This document shows, piece after piece, positions 42,187-53,400 of a stretch of DNA of 64,000 bases (its first letter is position 1; the number at the start of each line of letters is the position of its first letter). Both the position numbers and the translations under genes were made by a program. The notes under the pieces were generated by a model. The model ran no database searches. It had not been told where the DNA came from and was given only the letters and a program-made list of their open reading frames with translations. Source of the stretch: Prorocentrum cordatum (taxonomy: Eukaryota; Sar; Dinophyceae; Prorocentrales; Prorocentraceae); NCBI GenBank assembly GCA_963575745.1, contig CAUYUJ010016703.1, positions 62,001 to 126,000 of the forward strand, in the 5' to 3' direction.

Positions 42187-43338
42187 AGCAGTGAAAGAAT
42201 TGCCCCGGAGCAGGGCAAGGTTGCCCTTATAATCGCAAGAAACCTAAGACACTGGCCGCGCCGGCGCGGCCGGGGGCGGGCGGTGATCACAGGGCCACCG
42301 GCGGAAACAATGGCCGCAGAGGCAGGGGCGAGAGGTCTGGAAGTAAAGGCCCGAAAGGACAGGACCGGCCTCGCTCCTCGACTCCATCGAACAAGTTCGG
42401 CAATTCGAATGCGACGCAGTCGCGGGCGAGGGGCCAGTCGGAGACCTCGCGAGAACGCCAGAGTAATATGGTGTGCCACGCATGATCGCGTGACCCTCGT
42501 AAGTGGAAGGGCCCTCAGAGTGGGTGTTGCAAGCGGCGCAGAGGCTTGTCCGTGGCCTAGATGAGTCAAACGTGACAAACACGAAGAAGCACAGCTCAAG
42601 GCTGGCAAGTCCTTAGGCTATCAGAGAACCTCAAGGCAAGCTGATTCTGCTGCTGCGAATGCTGGCGATGCCACGCCAGGGGGGGCCCCAAGAAGCCGAG
42701 AATCTAGTAAGGGCAGTGGGAAGAACAGAAGCAAGGACACAGGAAAAGGGATAGATAAATCATGCAGGGTGTTCACCTAGACAGGAGCTTGTTCGCGAGG
42801 CAAAGACTGTTGGTTCGCGAAGAACACGCCAAACCATCCGTGACGATGGCAAGGCACTGGCTTATTATTGGCCAGTGCCAAGATGATCGTTGCATGTTTC
42901 TCCTGTGTCTTGCTGATGCTTGTTTGCGTCATGGAGATGTGATCGCGATATTCCCACCTGCTAAGCCAGCAAGGGAAGGGCAGGCGCAGGCTCCCTGGCA
43001 CAGCCAGCCGAGCCCTTTTTGCGTGTCCTGCTCCGCTGGTTAGGGTATCTCGTGGTCTACAAAACAATTCAGATGGACAGCCAACGATGGTTGACACACG
43101 CAATGCATGCTCACTAGCTCTCAACCATTATTCGAGGAAGCTGTTCCCGCTTCCGAGACGCAACAGGAACGCGCAGAAAAGTTGATGATGCTCGTCGCTA
43201 TCCTCGGTCAGGTGCATCCTCTTCCAAGGGAGGCCATAGTGTCCTTTTGTGATGCGCCTCGCAGAAAATAGTTGTGTCAGACCTTCGAAGACGGGTAGGC
43301 GCGGACTTAGCGTCCAGTTTCGCCCATTCCATTCGTAA
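42187..43338 (+). other. Nucleocapsid/linker remnant
   Basis: Between gag and protease. Ser/Gly/Arg-rich fragments in several frames with many stops (42250-42760), no intact zinc knuckle. 42762-43200 shows no feature. Confidence 0.35.
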
Positions 43339-43665
43339 ATGAATTGTCGCTCGAAGGCAGGTGCGTCGCCGCAGGCCAGAGAGCTGCCTTCGAGTGTAGA
43401 CGATAGGCGGAACTTTCCGAGGCGAGAATATCGACGAATGCAGACTGAGTGGGAAGCATCGTTGATGGACGCCCAGCTCAGAGCATCTGATTTCGCCGAC
43501 GAAGCTTGGCATCTTTGCTTAGCGCCTGAGGGAAATCAAGAAGCTGCCCAAGGCGGCTCTGCCGTTGCGGAGAATAGAGAAAAATCATTTGTGCACCTCG
43601 GCACGCTTAGGTTCATAGTCGACACAAGCTGTGGACACAACCTCATTGCAGAGAGTTTCATGTGA
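43339..43665 (+). pseudogene. copia aspartic protease remnant
   Basis: 108 codons, ending in LRFIVDTSCGHNLIAESFM. The position and the following CGHxLI match retroviral-type aspartic proteases of copia, whose catalytic triad is DTG or DSG. Here it reads DTS, so the invariant Gly is lost. Upstream part is Arg/Glu-rich linker. Broken by a TGA at 43663; the next frame starts at 43678. Confidence 0.6.
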
Positions 43666-43677
43666 GCTGCAGGCGCA

Positions 43678-44040
43678 ATGTGTATGATAAACACATTACA
43701 AGATTCAATTACCCTAAATACTGTAGGAGGTTCCTCGCGGGCCCTCGGTTCACTTTGCGTCGCATGCCCCAACTTCAGGGATGGGAATTTTGAAGCATTG
43801 GTCATGCCAGAGACACTGGCGGTGATCGCAGTTGGAGAGCGGTGCATGGATCGCGGCTTTAGTTTCGTCTGGCCAGCCTGCCAGCGACCCTACTTACTTC
43901 TGCCCAGCGGTCACAGAGGGGGCCTGATCGTTGGGGGCAAGATACCATACTATCCCTATCTGGCAGAGAGGCGCTGGGTCAGTGGATGCGCGCGGCTGCC
44001 GCCGGGGGGCCTGCGACTCCCAAGCGGTGGTGTTGCGTGA
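43678..44040 (+). pseudogene. copia post-protease/pre-integrase region
   Basis: 120 open codons: FEALVMPETLAVIAVGERCM, then DRGFSFVWPACQRPYLLLPS and an IPYYPYL. The VGERCMDRGFSFVWP segment is characteristic of the region after the protease in dinoflagellate-type copia polyproteins, leading to the integrase. The frame ends at TGA 44038. 44041-44560 continues with weak, frame-broken similarity. Confidence 0.6.
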
Positions 44041-44798
44041 CGTCAGGCGCCGAGACGTTTCTGGATGACGTGGAATCTGCGGGGGGTCTTCCGCCCCACT
44101 TCATTCAGAGTCGCGTGTCGATAGACTTGCACACGCATGAGATGATTGGTAACCATGGCTATGCGGATGGCAGGCCAACCGCGGCCGAGTGCCCATTTCC
44201 GTCCGCCATAGACTCCATGGATACAATCGCTTATTTCTACGAGTCGCCTCAGACAGCTCGTGAATGCGGTTGGGACAAAACGCCCGCAGGCGTCATGAAT
44301 CTTGTAAATCCCCCATCTGCTCCCAATCACGATACAGTCGTTGGTTGCGTGACATCACACCGCGGCTGGGGTCTCTGGAGTTTTGCCCTGCGACGCGGAT
44401 CGTGGACTGGGTTCCATCACGGTGGCCGCTGCGCCTGGCCACAACGCGGATGCAGATGAGGGTTCGGGTGGGATTGACCTCGTTGACATCGACGCACAGC
44501 CCGAACTCGACCCATATGGTGTTGAGGTTGAGCTGCCAGTATCGGCGACCTGAGCGACTCATGAAGAGCGCAGTCTTCTTCTTACACTTGCTAATTCAGA
44601 CTCCTAAGAACCCCTTTTTGCTCGGCGTGTAACTGGGCAAAGGCTGTGCGGCGCCAACAAAGGAAATCGCAGAATTCGGGGCTGAGGGTGCCGAGACCAT
44701 GCGCGAATCCCACGACGATCGGACACCTGACCACCACGGATAACTAACTGGCTTGCGATGGATGACTATCGCGGGGTCTCCACGACGAGACCGCGTGC

Positions 44799-45164
44799 GT
44801 GACTTTTCGCGACCGGGCAACATATTTCATAGCAGCACAGGGTGTGCGCGACAAATCTGCGAGTCACGTATGTAACTTTTTGATTAACTTCAGAGCTCCA
44901 GGAGAAAACTTAGAATATTGTTTTACTGGCGGTGCGAGAGAACTTGCTCGCGCGTGCATCGAGTTGAAGATTGCGCGTGACCCTATCATCCCTGGTGACA
45001 AGAAGCTTATGGCTGTCGCTGAACGATCCAACGGGATTGTTCAGATTGGGACTCGAGCCCCGTTGATGCAGGCCGGCCTCCCCCCACCTTTTTGGACGTA
45101 TGCTGTCCGATATTTCTGTCTTTGCTATGACGCAAGGATCCCTGGCGAAGGTGAATCGCCGTGA
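44799..45164 (+). pseudogene. copia integrase core remnant
   Basis: 121 codons. GVRDKSASHVCNFLINF is followed by YCFTGGARELARACIELKI, where the second catalytic Asp (normally SDGA or TDNG) is Gly. Then KKLMAVAERSNGIVQIG carries the catalytic Glu, and APLMQAGLPPPFWTYAVRYF is the conserved post-Glu helix of copia integrases. Integrase joins the cDNA to chromosomal DNA. Loss of Asp and a TGA at 45162 make it inactive. Confidence 0.72.
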
Positions 45165-45340
45165 AAGCGTAGATTCGTGCACGAATTTGCAGCGCCCCTT
45201 CTTCCGTGTGGCTCTCTTGTTCGATTCGTGCCTCCTCCTGAGTCTCGATTTCGGATCGCCAAGACAGGCGGGGCGATGGTCACGGGGATTTACTTCGGAT
45301 CTGTACATCAAGCGGGGGGCATGGTGGGGCCTGGAAGCTC

Positions 45341-46895
45341 GTGACACCGTTAAGATCACTTGACGGACTTAACGTGGGCGCTGGGTGGACGCCTGCAGGC
45401 AAGCGCCCGATCATTGAAAAGTCCGATCAAGTCTGCAGCAATATTTCGGACGGTGCTGCACAATACCAAGATCCTAAATTCCCTTTGCGTGAAGCATATG
45501 AGATAGCACAGACGACGGGTAAAAACGTCGTTATTCCCCCAGGCGGTTTCTCTGGCGGACCAGCCGGTCAGCGGACATTAGGTTCACAGACGGCACTGCC
45601 GTTTAGTGACCAGGATCCAGGCGCGCCGATGCCACCGCCTCCAGCGCGAGGCGAGGCCGCAACGCCACCGAATGATGATGATGACTCCGATGACGATGGT
45701 CCGGGGGGAGTCATTGTGGGTTACGTGCGCGTGGCACCTGGCGGTCGGGATCCCCGGCGAGACTCGAGGCCAGATGATGATGCGCAACAGAAGTTCGGCA
45801 TCGCTCACATAGAATAGGTCGTATCGTCAGTCTATCTTCTCGATGGCTCAGCCAAGGTCGAGAGTGCTTGGGCCAGGGCAACGCCTCGCCTGAACCGCAC
45901 TTAACCTTAGACACTATGGAATATTACGAAAACCGACGTATTGTTGCCGGGCTCGGTAAGGATGAACTTACTGAGAAGTTGCCCTTGAAAAGGCAGACGG
46001 AACACGTGCAGCATGAGAGTCGTGTTGTATTACGATCCAGAGTCTGCGCTTGTCACAAGAGTCTGGGTCACTGGCCCAGACCCACGATATGGCGCTCAAT
46101 GGCTTAAGAAATTGCCTAGTTCCACCGGCGCGTGAATTCGCCCAAGCCGATGGTTCAACATGGGCCATGCCGAATTGAGGAAAGCAGTGGGGCAGTTCCG
46201 ATTTGAGAAAAGAGGTTTCTTCGGGGTTGAGGACCCGGGACCTTGCATTGCCCTTCTCCGCGACATTGGAATCGACGCAGTCGACTTCCAGGACGCTAAG
46301 CACGGCAACGCAGGTACTGCACCCAGAAGGTAACGTGCATCCTGGGGCTGAAATCCGAAGAAGAAAGAAAGGAGGTACGACTGTGCCAGACGATGCCGAA
46401 GTGGACTGGCGCGCGTTTTTGCATCCTGCGGGACCGGCAGAGGAACTCTTCACGGACACAGGCTCCGGGAGTGACCACGGCACCTCCGATGATGAAGAAG
46501 TACGGTGGAAACAGACTTGGTATGGTGGGGCAATCCTGCGAGATGGGCTTCCCCCCGACAAAGTCGGAGAGGACCTGGCACCCCCAAGATCTATAATGTT
46601 TCACGGGGGTAGCCTGACTTCGAGTCCAGCGGCCGCCGCTTCGCGACGTAGCGTGCCCCGTATGCCATTGCAGCCCGCAGAATTACCCCTTCCCCCACAT
46701 CGGGAAAAGGAAAGTTTTGGCGCAGATTTTTTGTGCAGGCCGTTCACAGATGATATTCGAATTGTTGAACAAGCGTATCAATTACCTGCTGAGTTGAACC
46801 AGCCACGGACTGCCGTGGCTGTCGCTCGACCCGTGTCCAAGGCTGAAGCCGCGTATAATCAAGATGCCCGCAAAGCACTGCAGATCCTAGAATAA
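45341..46895 (+). pseudogene. copia integrase-RT linker and RT start
   Basis: 45341-45817 has a Pro/Asp-rich linker with GGVIVGYVRVAPGGRDPR, the small GY...APGG motif of the copia integrase tail. 46203-46895 (230 codons) is a Pro/Ser/Glu-rich linker ending in ELNQPRTAVAVARPVSKAEA, which leads into the RT. Charged low-complexity content and several frame changes lie between. No catalytic residues are expected here. Confidence 0.55.
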
Positions 46896-47039
46896 GTCAG
46901 GCGTGATGGAATGCAATGATGTCGTTCGACGGCGAAAAGGGGCAAACGACTCATTTCGGACGTCTATTCGCAATTTTCGTAGAGAAGAACTCAGAGCCCC
47001 CATTACGGCACACAGACCGCAAATATAAGAGGCCGGTTT

Positions 47040-47717
47040 GTGTTTGATGGGTCGGACACCAGAGCTCAGAACAGAGAAGTAGCCCTATTTCCGGAACTTT
47101 CTAGCATTTCAGCAACGATGCAGGCCAGCAAAGCAGCATATACTTATGGCCTCTTCGAGGGGCGCGACACTCAACAGGCTGATGCCAAGCAGGCTTACAC
47201 TCAGTCGAAGCCAGGGGGAAACCCGACATGAACTTTCTTGCCAAGGGACGAGTGGCCGCCCGCTTGGAAAGACATGAGACACCCCCTATTTCCCCTCATT
47301 CCTTCGCTTCGCGGACATCCTGATTCTGGTGGATACTGGGGGCAGCATTGTGATAGACGCGTGATTTCCGAAGGTTTCATTAAGCCTAGTCCTTTGCGTA
47401 GTTGTTACTACCACACGAAACTACGCTTGTTTCTTATCGTATATGTTGACGGTTTCAAACTTGCTGGACCAAGAGCGAATCTCGAAAATGGGTGTCGACT
47501 CTTGCAAGAAGCTTCCGAAGGTTGCCCCAAGGGCATAGAGGTCGACCCACCATCTAACGTGGGGCGTTATTTGGGGTGCGAGCATCATTTGTCTACGCAG
47601 TGTGTTGATTGGCATGGGGAGTTGCCGACTGCCCTTGCCCCCCCAACCGCCAAAGGTTATCCAGACATCCGCCTCCGGACAGCAATTGGAGAGAGATGGC
47701 GAGAAAACGGGGGGTGA
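47040..47717 (+). pseudogene. copia reverse transcriptase remnant
   Basis: 47040-47231 reads RAQNREVALFPELSSISATM and RDTQQADAKQAYTQSK, where QQADA carries the motif A Asp. A frame change follows and 47238-47717 reads PLIPSLRGHPDSGGYWGQHC and FLIVYVDGFKLAGPR. Motif C is YVDG in place of YVDD, so the second catalytic Asp is Gly. YLGCEHH follows. The order and wording match Ty1/copia RT closely. Inactive. Confidence 0.78.
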
Positions 47718-47763
47718 CTCATCGGCACAGCCGTGAGAGCCATATCAACCTAGACAGCTGAAA

Positions 47764-48915
47764 ATGGGCAGAGCTATTTTGTATGACGTGACTGAGTTCT
47801 TTGAATCCTGTGTAGCACTTTACGCACAGTTAGCCGATACTGACCCTGCTACATACCCTGCAGCTGGCACCCCCTGTGGCCCCGAGTTGACTGACTTCGA
47901 GGATGGGCAAGGTGGTCCGAGAGGGGAATGTATTCCCCGGCAAAGGAAGCTATAGCAGCGGCACTCGGGATCCACGTTGACGCAGGTTCCCCAGACAAGC
48001 CAGTCGAGGTTCCCGGCTTAGCCGCGGAACCCGGACCGGACGACCCTGAACCACCGACTCCGTCGGGAGTTCTTCGGCCTTTTGCTGCCGACTTTTTCAT
48101 GAAGATCTTGTATGGTGCACGAATGGCTCGGTTTGACCTTTCGCGTGCGGTTTGTCACGCGGCCAGTTGCATGACGAAGTGGACCGAACAGCAGGACGTG
48201 GACTTTTTTTCGATTAATATGTTACATAAAGTCCACGACCCAATGCAAACTGACGTCTGGGGTAGGCGACAAAATGAAGGATGTGACTATACGACAGTAT
48301 TCTGATGCAGACCTTGCCAGCGATTTTCGAACGCATCGCAGCACAAGTGCCGGCCACCAGGTAATTTGGGCACCGCGCGCGAGAGCCAATCAGAGCATGT
48401 CTTCTCGTCGACAGACTTGCGTGTCCCCCAGCGCACTTGAGGCAGACATTGTTGCTGCGGATCTGGTTCTACGGGTTGAGTTACTGCCGGCGCTGCCGTT
48501 GTGGGAAATTCTGCTACAACGAGAGGCCAACCGCGCATTCATGGAAGAGAATCAGGCGGTTTGCAAGGTGATAAAAGCGGGGTGGCCGATGAAATTGATG
48601 CGCCATCCGAGAACCCACCGAATAGATGCTGCTGCCATTTCTGAACAATTTACCCGTGGAGTTGTTAGTTTACAGTGCGAAGGCACGCCGAATGACGCCA
48701 CTGATATCGGTACCGAACGTTATACCGATCTTGTATGGGTGAAAGTGCTTTACCTTGTTGACATTGTTATCCCGAAGTTTCGGAAAGCCAATCGATATCA
48801 ATATTATCTGGCATCGATGTTCACTGACGGACTTCCCCTGAAACCTGGGGGTCTTCTCCTGCCGCGGAAAGGTTCGAAGGCTGTGGTGCGTCAAGGAGGT
48901 GCGGTGCAAAGTTGA
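47764..48915 (+). pseudogene. copia RT connection and RNase H remnant
   Basis: 47928-48305 gives the connection: LRPFAADFFMKILYGARMAR, FDLSRAVCHAASCMTKWT. 48274-48915 gives RNase H: IRQYSDADLASDFRTHRSTS (first Asp), SPSALEADIVAADLVLRVEL (Glu), RAFMEENQAVCKVIKAG (third acidic residue is Glu where Asp is usual), RTHRIDAAAISEQFTRG. The pieces overlap in two frames. The match to copia RNase H order is unambiguous. It would degrade template RNA; here inactive because of frame breaks and the upstream defects. Confidence 0.78.
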
Positions 48916-49105
48916 AAGATGCATGGCGCGACGAGAGTCGCCAAAGGCAAGCCCGTGACGGCCTTCCCGATGAAAGACGCGGCCAATGTGGTAGTTCACT
49001 TCGCCAGACGGCAAAGCCGGACCTGGTGAAGTAACTGCGCATGCGCATCTTTCGCCGGCGCCGAACTCAGCAGTCGCCAAGGAAAGAGCTAACGACGCAC
49101 CCGGC

Positions 49106-50023
49106 ATGGCTGGAAGTGCTAACAACCCGAGACCCTCCGAGAGTGACAAGGATGGTTTCAGGAAAAGCTCCCATCAGCGAAAATTGGAAGAAGGCAGAGA
49201 AATGATGGCTATGTTTGACATGACTGACAGTGAATCAGATGCTCCGGATGTACAGACACAATTTGCCGATATCGGGAAACAGGAAGATTATAATGACAAA
49301 ACTACTGATGCGGCTGCGGGGCCGATGCCTTTGTTATCCCAGTCAGAAGAGGGACAAACAATGGACGGAACCGATTGGCACGGAGAAAGATTAATACTTG
49401 AATACTGTTGTGGACCAAGGTGCAACATAGGTAATTCGATGAACTTCGTTGGCGGTTCTTGTAGAGTGATACGATGCACTGACAGCGAGGACATGAGGGC
49501 CGACGAAGGCAAAAGCAAATCACTTCCGGATATTGAAGAGTTCAAGGGGAAACATCTTTCGCTCTGGGGTTCAATCCCATGCGCTGGGAGATCTCCCTGG
49601 CAATGTGTAAAGGAAGCTCGCTGTTTCCGTAAAAGGTGACCGCGGGTCCCTCCGTGGGCTCCGAGGATTCCGAACGGACTTTCGATGCCTATTTTGGAAC
49701 TGATTGAGGGGGGTGCAGTTTGTATTGAGTGGCCTAGCCAGTGTCAGTATTGGCGAGACACTCAGGTGAAAGCATTTGTGAGAGAGATAGGCTTGCAGAA
49801 GACAGTGTTGCATGGGTGCGCGTATGGAGCGAGAGATAGGAAGGGCAGTTTCATGAAGAAGCCATGGGCCATTGCTTCCACGTTGGACATTGTGACTTGT
49901 GGTTCGGAACGGATGTGTGATAGCGCGCATGCGCGCGTGGGGGCGCGCGGCAAAGATTGCAACCTTGCGGAAGATTACACTGAGTTGCAAAACAGATGCA
50001 TGTTGTGCTTGCGCGCGCGGCAT
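49106..50023 (+). pseudogene. copia-linked C5-methyltransferase-like ORF, one stop
   Basis: One frame is open from ATG 49106 to 50257 apart from a single TGA at 49637. An acidic N-terminal leader of about 90 residues is followed by RLILEYCCGPRCNIGNSM (like a SAM-binding motif I), CRVIRCTDSEDMRAD (acidic strand 2), LSLWGSIPCAGRSPWQ (a Pro-Cys loop where C5-cytosine methyltransferases have PPC), GGAVCIEWPSQCQYWRD, HGCAYGARDRKG and FMKKPWAIAST. The motif order resembles a class I methyltransferase, but PPC is IPC. This may be a diverged methyltransferase or another Rossmann-type protein. It is better preserved than the polyprotein upstream. Similar ORFs follow copia elements in dinoflagellates to my knowledge; the function is inference. 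Confidence 0.6.
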
Positions 50024-51890
50024 CGCACTCCTCCCTTGATCTTGCCTCCCCTCCTCGCGAAAAATGCGCCGCTGCCGTTTTCTCTTATGCGCAGGGGCGG
50101 GGCCGCCATAGGCCGCGCCCCCCGCCGGCGTGGCCGTCGCGTAGCCGCGGCCGCTTCGCCCTCGCAGGCAGCAGGCGCCAGCCCGCAGCCTCTCGGTCGT
50201 GCGCCGATCCTGGGCGACAGCTTCTTGGCGTCTCGGCGGTGCAACCGTCCGAGATGACCGCGATGGATAAGTGGTTCCCCGTATGCAAAACGACAGGATG
50301 CATTTACCTCGCTGGGATCACCTGGACACAGTCCACGGTGACCCCAGCGGGCGAGAAGAATTAGGCCTGTGAGCACCCGAAGGAACCAATGACAGCACAG
50401 CCGAGGGAACGTTGCGATAACATAGATTGCTCAGATCATTGCTGCAGGCCTCGTTGGGGAAGCTCCGAGAGAAGCGACGATGATGACATTCATACTCACG
50501 ATAATGGTTGTCTTATGTATGAATTCCTTCCGAATGACCCGACCAGGATAGCAAAAAGGGTTGCCGCGAAATTGGTGATATTTGAGGCCCGAACGGCACA
50601 GCCGCAAGGGCAGCTCAAAGTCCCGGTTGCATGCGCAACGTCACGGTACCCAAAGATATTCGATTCTGAGATGATTGTTGCGGAGCGGAGTGATGTTTAG
50701 TTGAAAGAAACGTGCCATTCTGAGCCAAAGGTTGTTGCCGAGAAATGGACCGATGTTGAATTGAACTAACGTGCCACTTGAAATCAGGAGAAGATGGAAC
50801 TTAATCTCTTTGTTGTGAGTCGCCACAACAAATGGCTCGCGGACCATGGATACAGGAGGTTGTGATGACCCGGAACGGCCACAATTTTTCTCGGACTGAC
50901 AATATCGCTGGCAAGCTCAATGAGGGTTTGAAGAGATGCGACGAACCAGTCATTCAAAGTTTGCACAACCAGATGTCGGTGGACCCATGGGTCGTTTTCT
51001 GGGTATCCTGCCACAAGGATTCGCGAGGCAATTTCAGGAGCAATTTCGATGGTCCTCCCCCGGATCTTTCGAACATTAAGGAATGGTAATCTTTTCAATC
51101 CCATGTTGACCCAAACACGACATTGACATGTAATTTTTATACCGGACCCCCAGAGGATCCGAAGAGCAGGTCTGTTGGGCCCTGCGATCGCGGGGAGATA
51201 ATTGGACCGGTTCGGATAGGCGCTAGACGCGCCTACACGAGAGGTGCACGATATTTCGTCACGATTAAAAGCCGTTGACCGACGCACAGATCAAGTTGTC
51301 TTCATGAATGTTTGGGGACCCTCCAGGAGCAAGCCTCCGCACGGCGCGGACGTTGATAAATGGGGCACTCATTTTGCACTCCCAGTTGTCAGAGGAGATC
51401 CCAGTGCAAGGATACATGTAGTTGCGCAAGCGCTGACTGAGGAGGCCCTGGATCGGCACCGTGCATGGAAGGAGTTGCAGGAAAAACCTCAACCCAAACG
51501 GGCCAGACTTCACTCGGCGGTGCAAGCGTCCGAGCGAGGAGGGCCGCTCTCGAAAGAGGACAGCTGTCCCGCTCAAGAGACGGTCGAGGCCAGCCGAGGC
51601 TGCCAATACCGAGAAGGCCGCCAACGCTGAGGAGAGAACGATTCCTTCTGAAACCCCGATGAGTGTTTCTGATGGGCCCGTGAATGCCCCGATGGGAGGC
51701 GGTCCTTCGGGCTCTGGTGCTTCAAATGACGCTCCGAGCGGTAATGCTGCTTACAATTTTCCCTCCGCCGGCACAGCCGGGGGTCGGGGGACATCATCTG
51801 GATCGGGGTCCGGCGGTGGAAACGCCGGACAGAGTCCAATTCAAGCGCGGTGGCGGGATGGGCCATAGGCCTTCGACAATAATGGTACTC
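50024..51890. other. Unassigned; possible decayed copia 3' part and small ORFs
   Basis: 50100-50260 is GC-rich. Plus-strand ORFs at 50389-50700 (103 codons), 50832-51089 (MSVDPWVVFWVSCHKDSRG) and 51244-51630 (MHDISSRLKAVDRRTDQVVF onwards), then a Gly/Ser-rich frame at 51640-51866 (GGRGTSSGSGSGGG). The 51244 ORF has a balanced charged composition and might be real. No domain is recognised in any. Confidence 0.3.
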
Positions 51891-51899
51891 ATGTTTTTT

Positions 51900-52200
51900 C
51901 TGGTTGGGCCTTTCTTCTTCCTCCTTCCTTCATCCCCTCCCCCACCCTCCTTCCTTCCTCCCCTGCCCTCCCTCTTTCCCCCCCGCGTCTCTTTTCGAGA
52001 AAATGAAGTGAGGAGGAAGGAGGAAGGAGAGGAACATAACGGAGAACGAATGGCTGCGGCAGTTTGCCGAAGTCTGAAGGAATTTCGCGAAGCACTCGGC
52101 GAAGCCTGAAGGAAGTCCACTCTTCTCGCAACAGAGCCCTCTTCCCCCCCTCTCCCTCCGAGATATCACACACTCTCCCGCCCCTTTCCCGTTGCCTTCC
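51900..52200. repeat. Pyrimidine tract followed by purine tract
   Basis: C/T-rich 51905-51985, then gaggaaggaggaaggag purine run 52005-52035, and another C/T-rich run to 52200. Low complexity; no gene. Confidence 0.75.
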
Positions 52201-52439
52201 CTCCACTTCGGCGCGCGCGCGCGCGGGGGTAGGCCTAGGGGGGATCTATCGAAACCCAATCGCCCATTGATCTTCGATCAGGGTCTGATAGCCCCACCAT
52301 GCCCAGGAACATGCGGTTTGCTATCGGGGGCCTATCGCCGATCTATCGGCGATTTCTCGCCGATTCCACGTCGTTGTTTCCCCCGCGCCCGAGGCCGCGG
52401 CCTGCGCGCGGGGCGCGCGCCTCGCCGCGCCCATCGCGC

Positions 52440-52627
52440 CCGCCTCGCGCCGCCTGCGTCACGACGGGGACCATCGCCCCCGCCGCGGCCGCGGCCGCGG
52501 CCGCGGTCGCGCGCGAGGAGCGCGCCGCCCGCCTGCGGGCAGCGGGCGCGGGCGCGCGGGGCGCGTGCCGCCAGCCCGAGGCATCGGGCTTCGAGCGATC
52601 GGAGCTTCGGGACGAGGATCGCTCCAG
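52440..52627 (+). CDS. Possible upstream exon of the polo-like kinase
   Basis: Frame 2 reads an Ala/Arg-rich stretch (AREERAARLRAAGAGARG) ending in FERSELRDEDRS plus two bases AG at 52626-52627. The next exon begins with G at 52740, so the phases fit (AG|G gives Arg). The intervening 112 bp starts with GA, ends in AG and is pyrimidine-rich. GA donors are known in dinoflagellates. The left limit is not determined and GC-rich frames here are open by chance, so this is tentative. Confidence 0.33.
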
Positions 52628-52739
52628 GATGTTTCCCCCTACCTCTTCCCTCCTCGTCCTTCTCCTCCCCCTCCTCCTCCCCCTCCTTCCCCTCCTCCTC
52701 CTCCTCCTGTCGTTGCCCCTCACCCCCGCCCGCTCCGAG

Positions 52740-52785
52740 GCACGGGCTGCCCGCGCGGTACAGCAAGGGCCGCTTCCTGGGCAAG
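52740..52785 (+). CDS. Polo-like kinase exon: start of glycine-rich loop
   Basis: 46-nt exon after a TCC-rich tract and ccgag|G. It reads HGLPARYSKGRFLGK, which is the strand and first half of the kinase glycine-rich loop as in polo-like kinases (RYxxGRFLGKGGFA). The exon ends at AAG 52783-52785 and the intron begins gccctg, a GC donor. The loop is completed precisely by the exon at 54478. A match this exact across a 1.7-kb intron is hard to explain by chance. Confidence 0.8.
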
Positions 52786-52836
52786 GCCCTGCCCCTGGGG
52801 GGGGGGTCGGCGTGCTCGCAACATTCGGAAGCACAT

Positions 52837-53041
52837 CATGGGAGCCTTGTGTACCCTCGCAGTTCCGTCTCTAGCGTCGATTAGCGTTCGGGAGGCGATG
52901 GGATCGCGCCATTTCAGCGTCGATTCACGCCGATCGAGTGTCGATCACCGTCGATGTAGCGCCGATGTGTCGATCACCGTCGATGTAGCGTCGATCTGCG
53001 TCCATGCGCAAGCCGACAAGATGGTATGGGAGGCTTCCATG
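52837..53041. mobile_element. MITE-like element, family 4, copy 1
   Basis: Ends CATGGGAGCC and GGCTTCCATG. The interior has cgat cores at 52921, 52931, 52942, 52952, 52963, 52971, 52981 and 52992, mostly 10 or 11 bp apart. It is flanked by a direct repeat (ggcgtgctcgca...ttcgg at 52808 and 53064). The second copy is 55005-55193. Confidence 0.72.
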
Positions 53042-53139
53042 AGTTGCCACCGAAGGGGGGCCGGCGTGCTCGCAGCAGTGTTTCGGCGGCGGGCCCCGCA
53101 GTAGAGACGCTGAAAGGAGGACCACTCTTGACCAGTTTG

Positions 53140-53400
53140 AAGCATATCCCTCTTGGTCCATCCTGGAGCCCTCCTGGAGCAGTCGGCCGCTGGAACTTTA
53201 CGGAGCCCGTCTTGGGGCCCTCTTGGGCCGTCCTGGAGTCCTGTTCGGTTCCACCAGTTCGGGTTGACCGTTCGGGCCTGTTTCGATCGGCCGGTTCGGT
53301 TCGAATCAGCCGGTTCAGTTTCAGCCGGTTCAGTTTCAGCCGGTCCGGTTTGGGCTCCGGTTTGGGCGGTTCGGTTGCAGAAGCCGCCGGTTCACGGTTA
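53140..53400. repeat. TCTTGGG patch and GGTTCAGTTTCAGCC repeats
   Basis: 53145-53235 has loosely spaced tcttgg/cctgga cores. 53270-53400 has a 15-bp degenerate tandem repeat (agccggttcagtttc, three or more copies) within the kinase intron. Confidence 0.7.

Larger units (their letters stand above)
38446..50023 (+). mobile_element. Decayed Ty1/copia-type retroelement with a 3' accessory ORF
   Basis: Order gag (38446-42186), protease (about 43610), pre-integrase (43678-44040), integrase (44799-45164), RT (46745-47717), RNase H (48020-48915) places integrase before RT, which defines Ty1/copia. Downstream at 49106-50023 is an extra ORF with a methyltransferase-like layout. Dozens of stops and frame changes and catalytic substitutions (protease DTG box degenerate, RT YVDG) show it is an old copy. 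Long terminal repeats were not identified. Confidence 0.85.

Noticed and set aside
38084-51890. Long terminal repeats of the copia element
   Set aside because: I looked for a repeated segment at both sides and found none that I could support; the ends may be decayed or outside the stretch examined.
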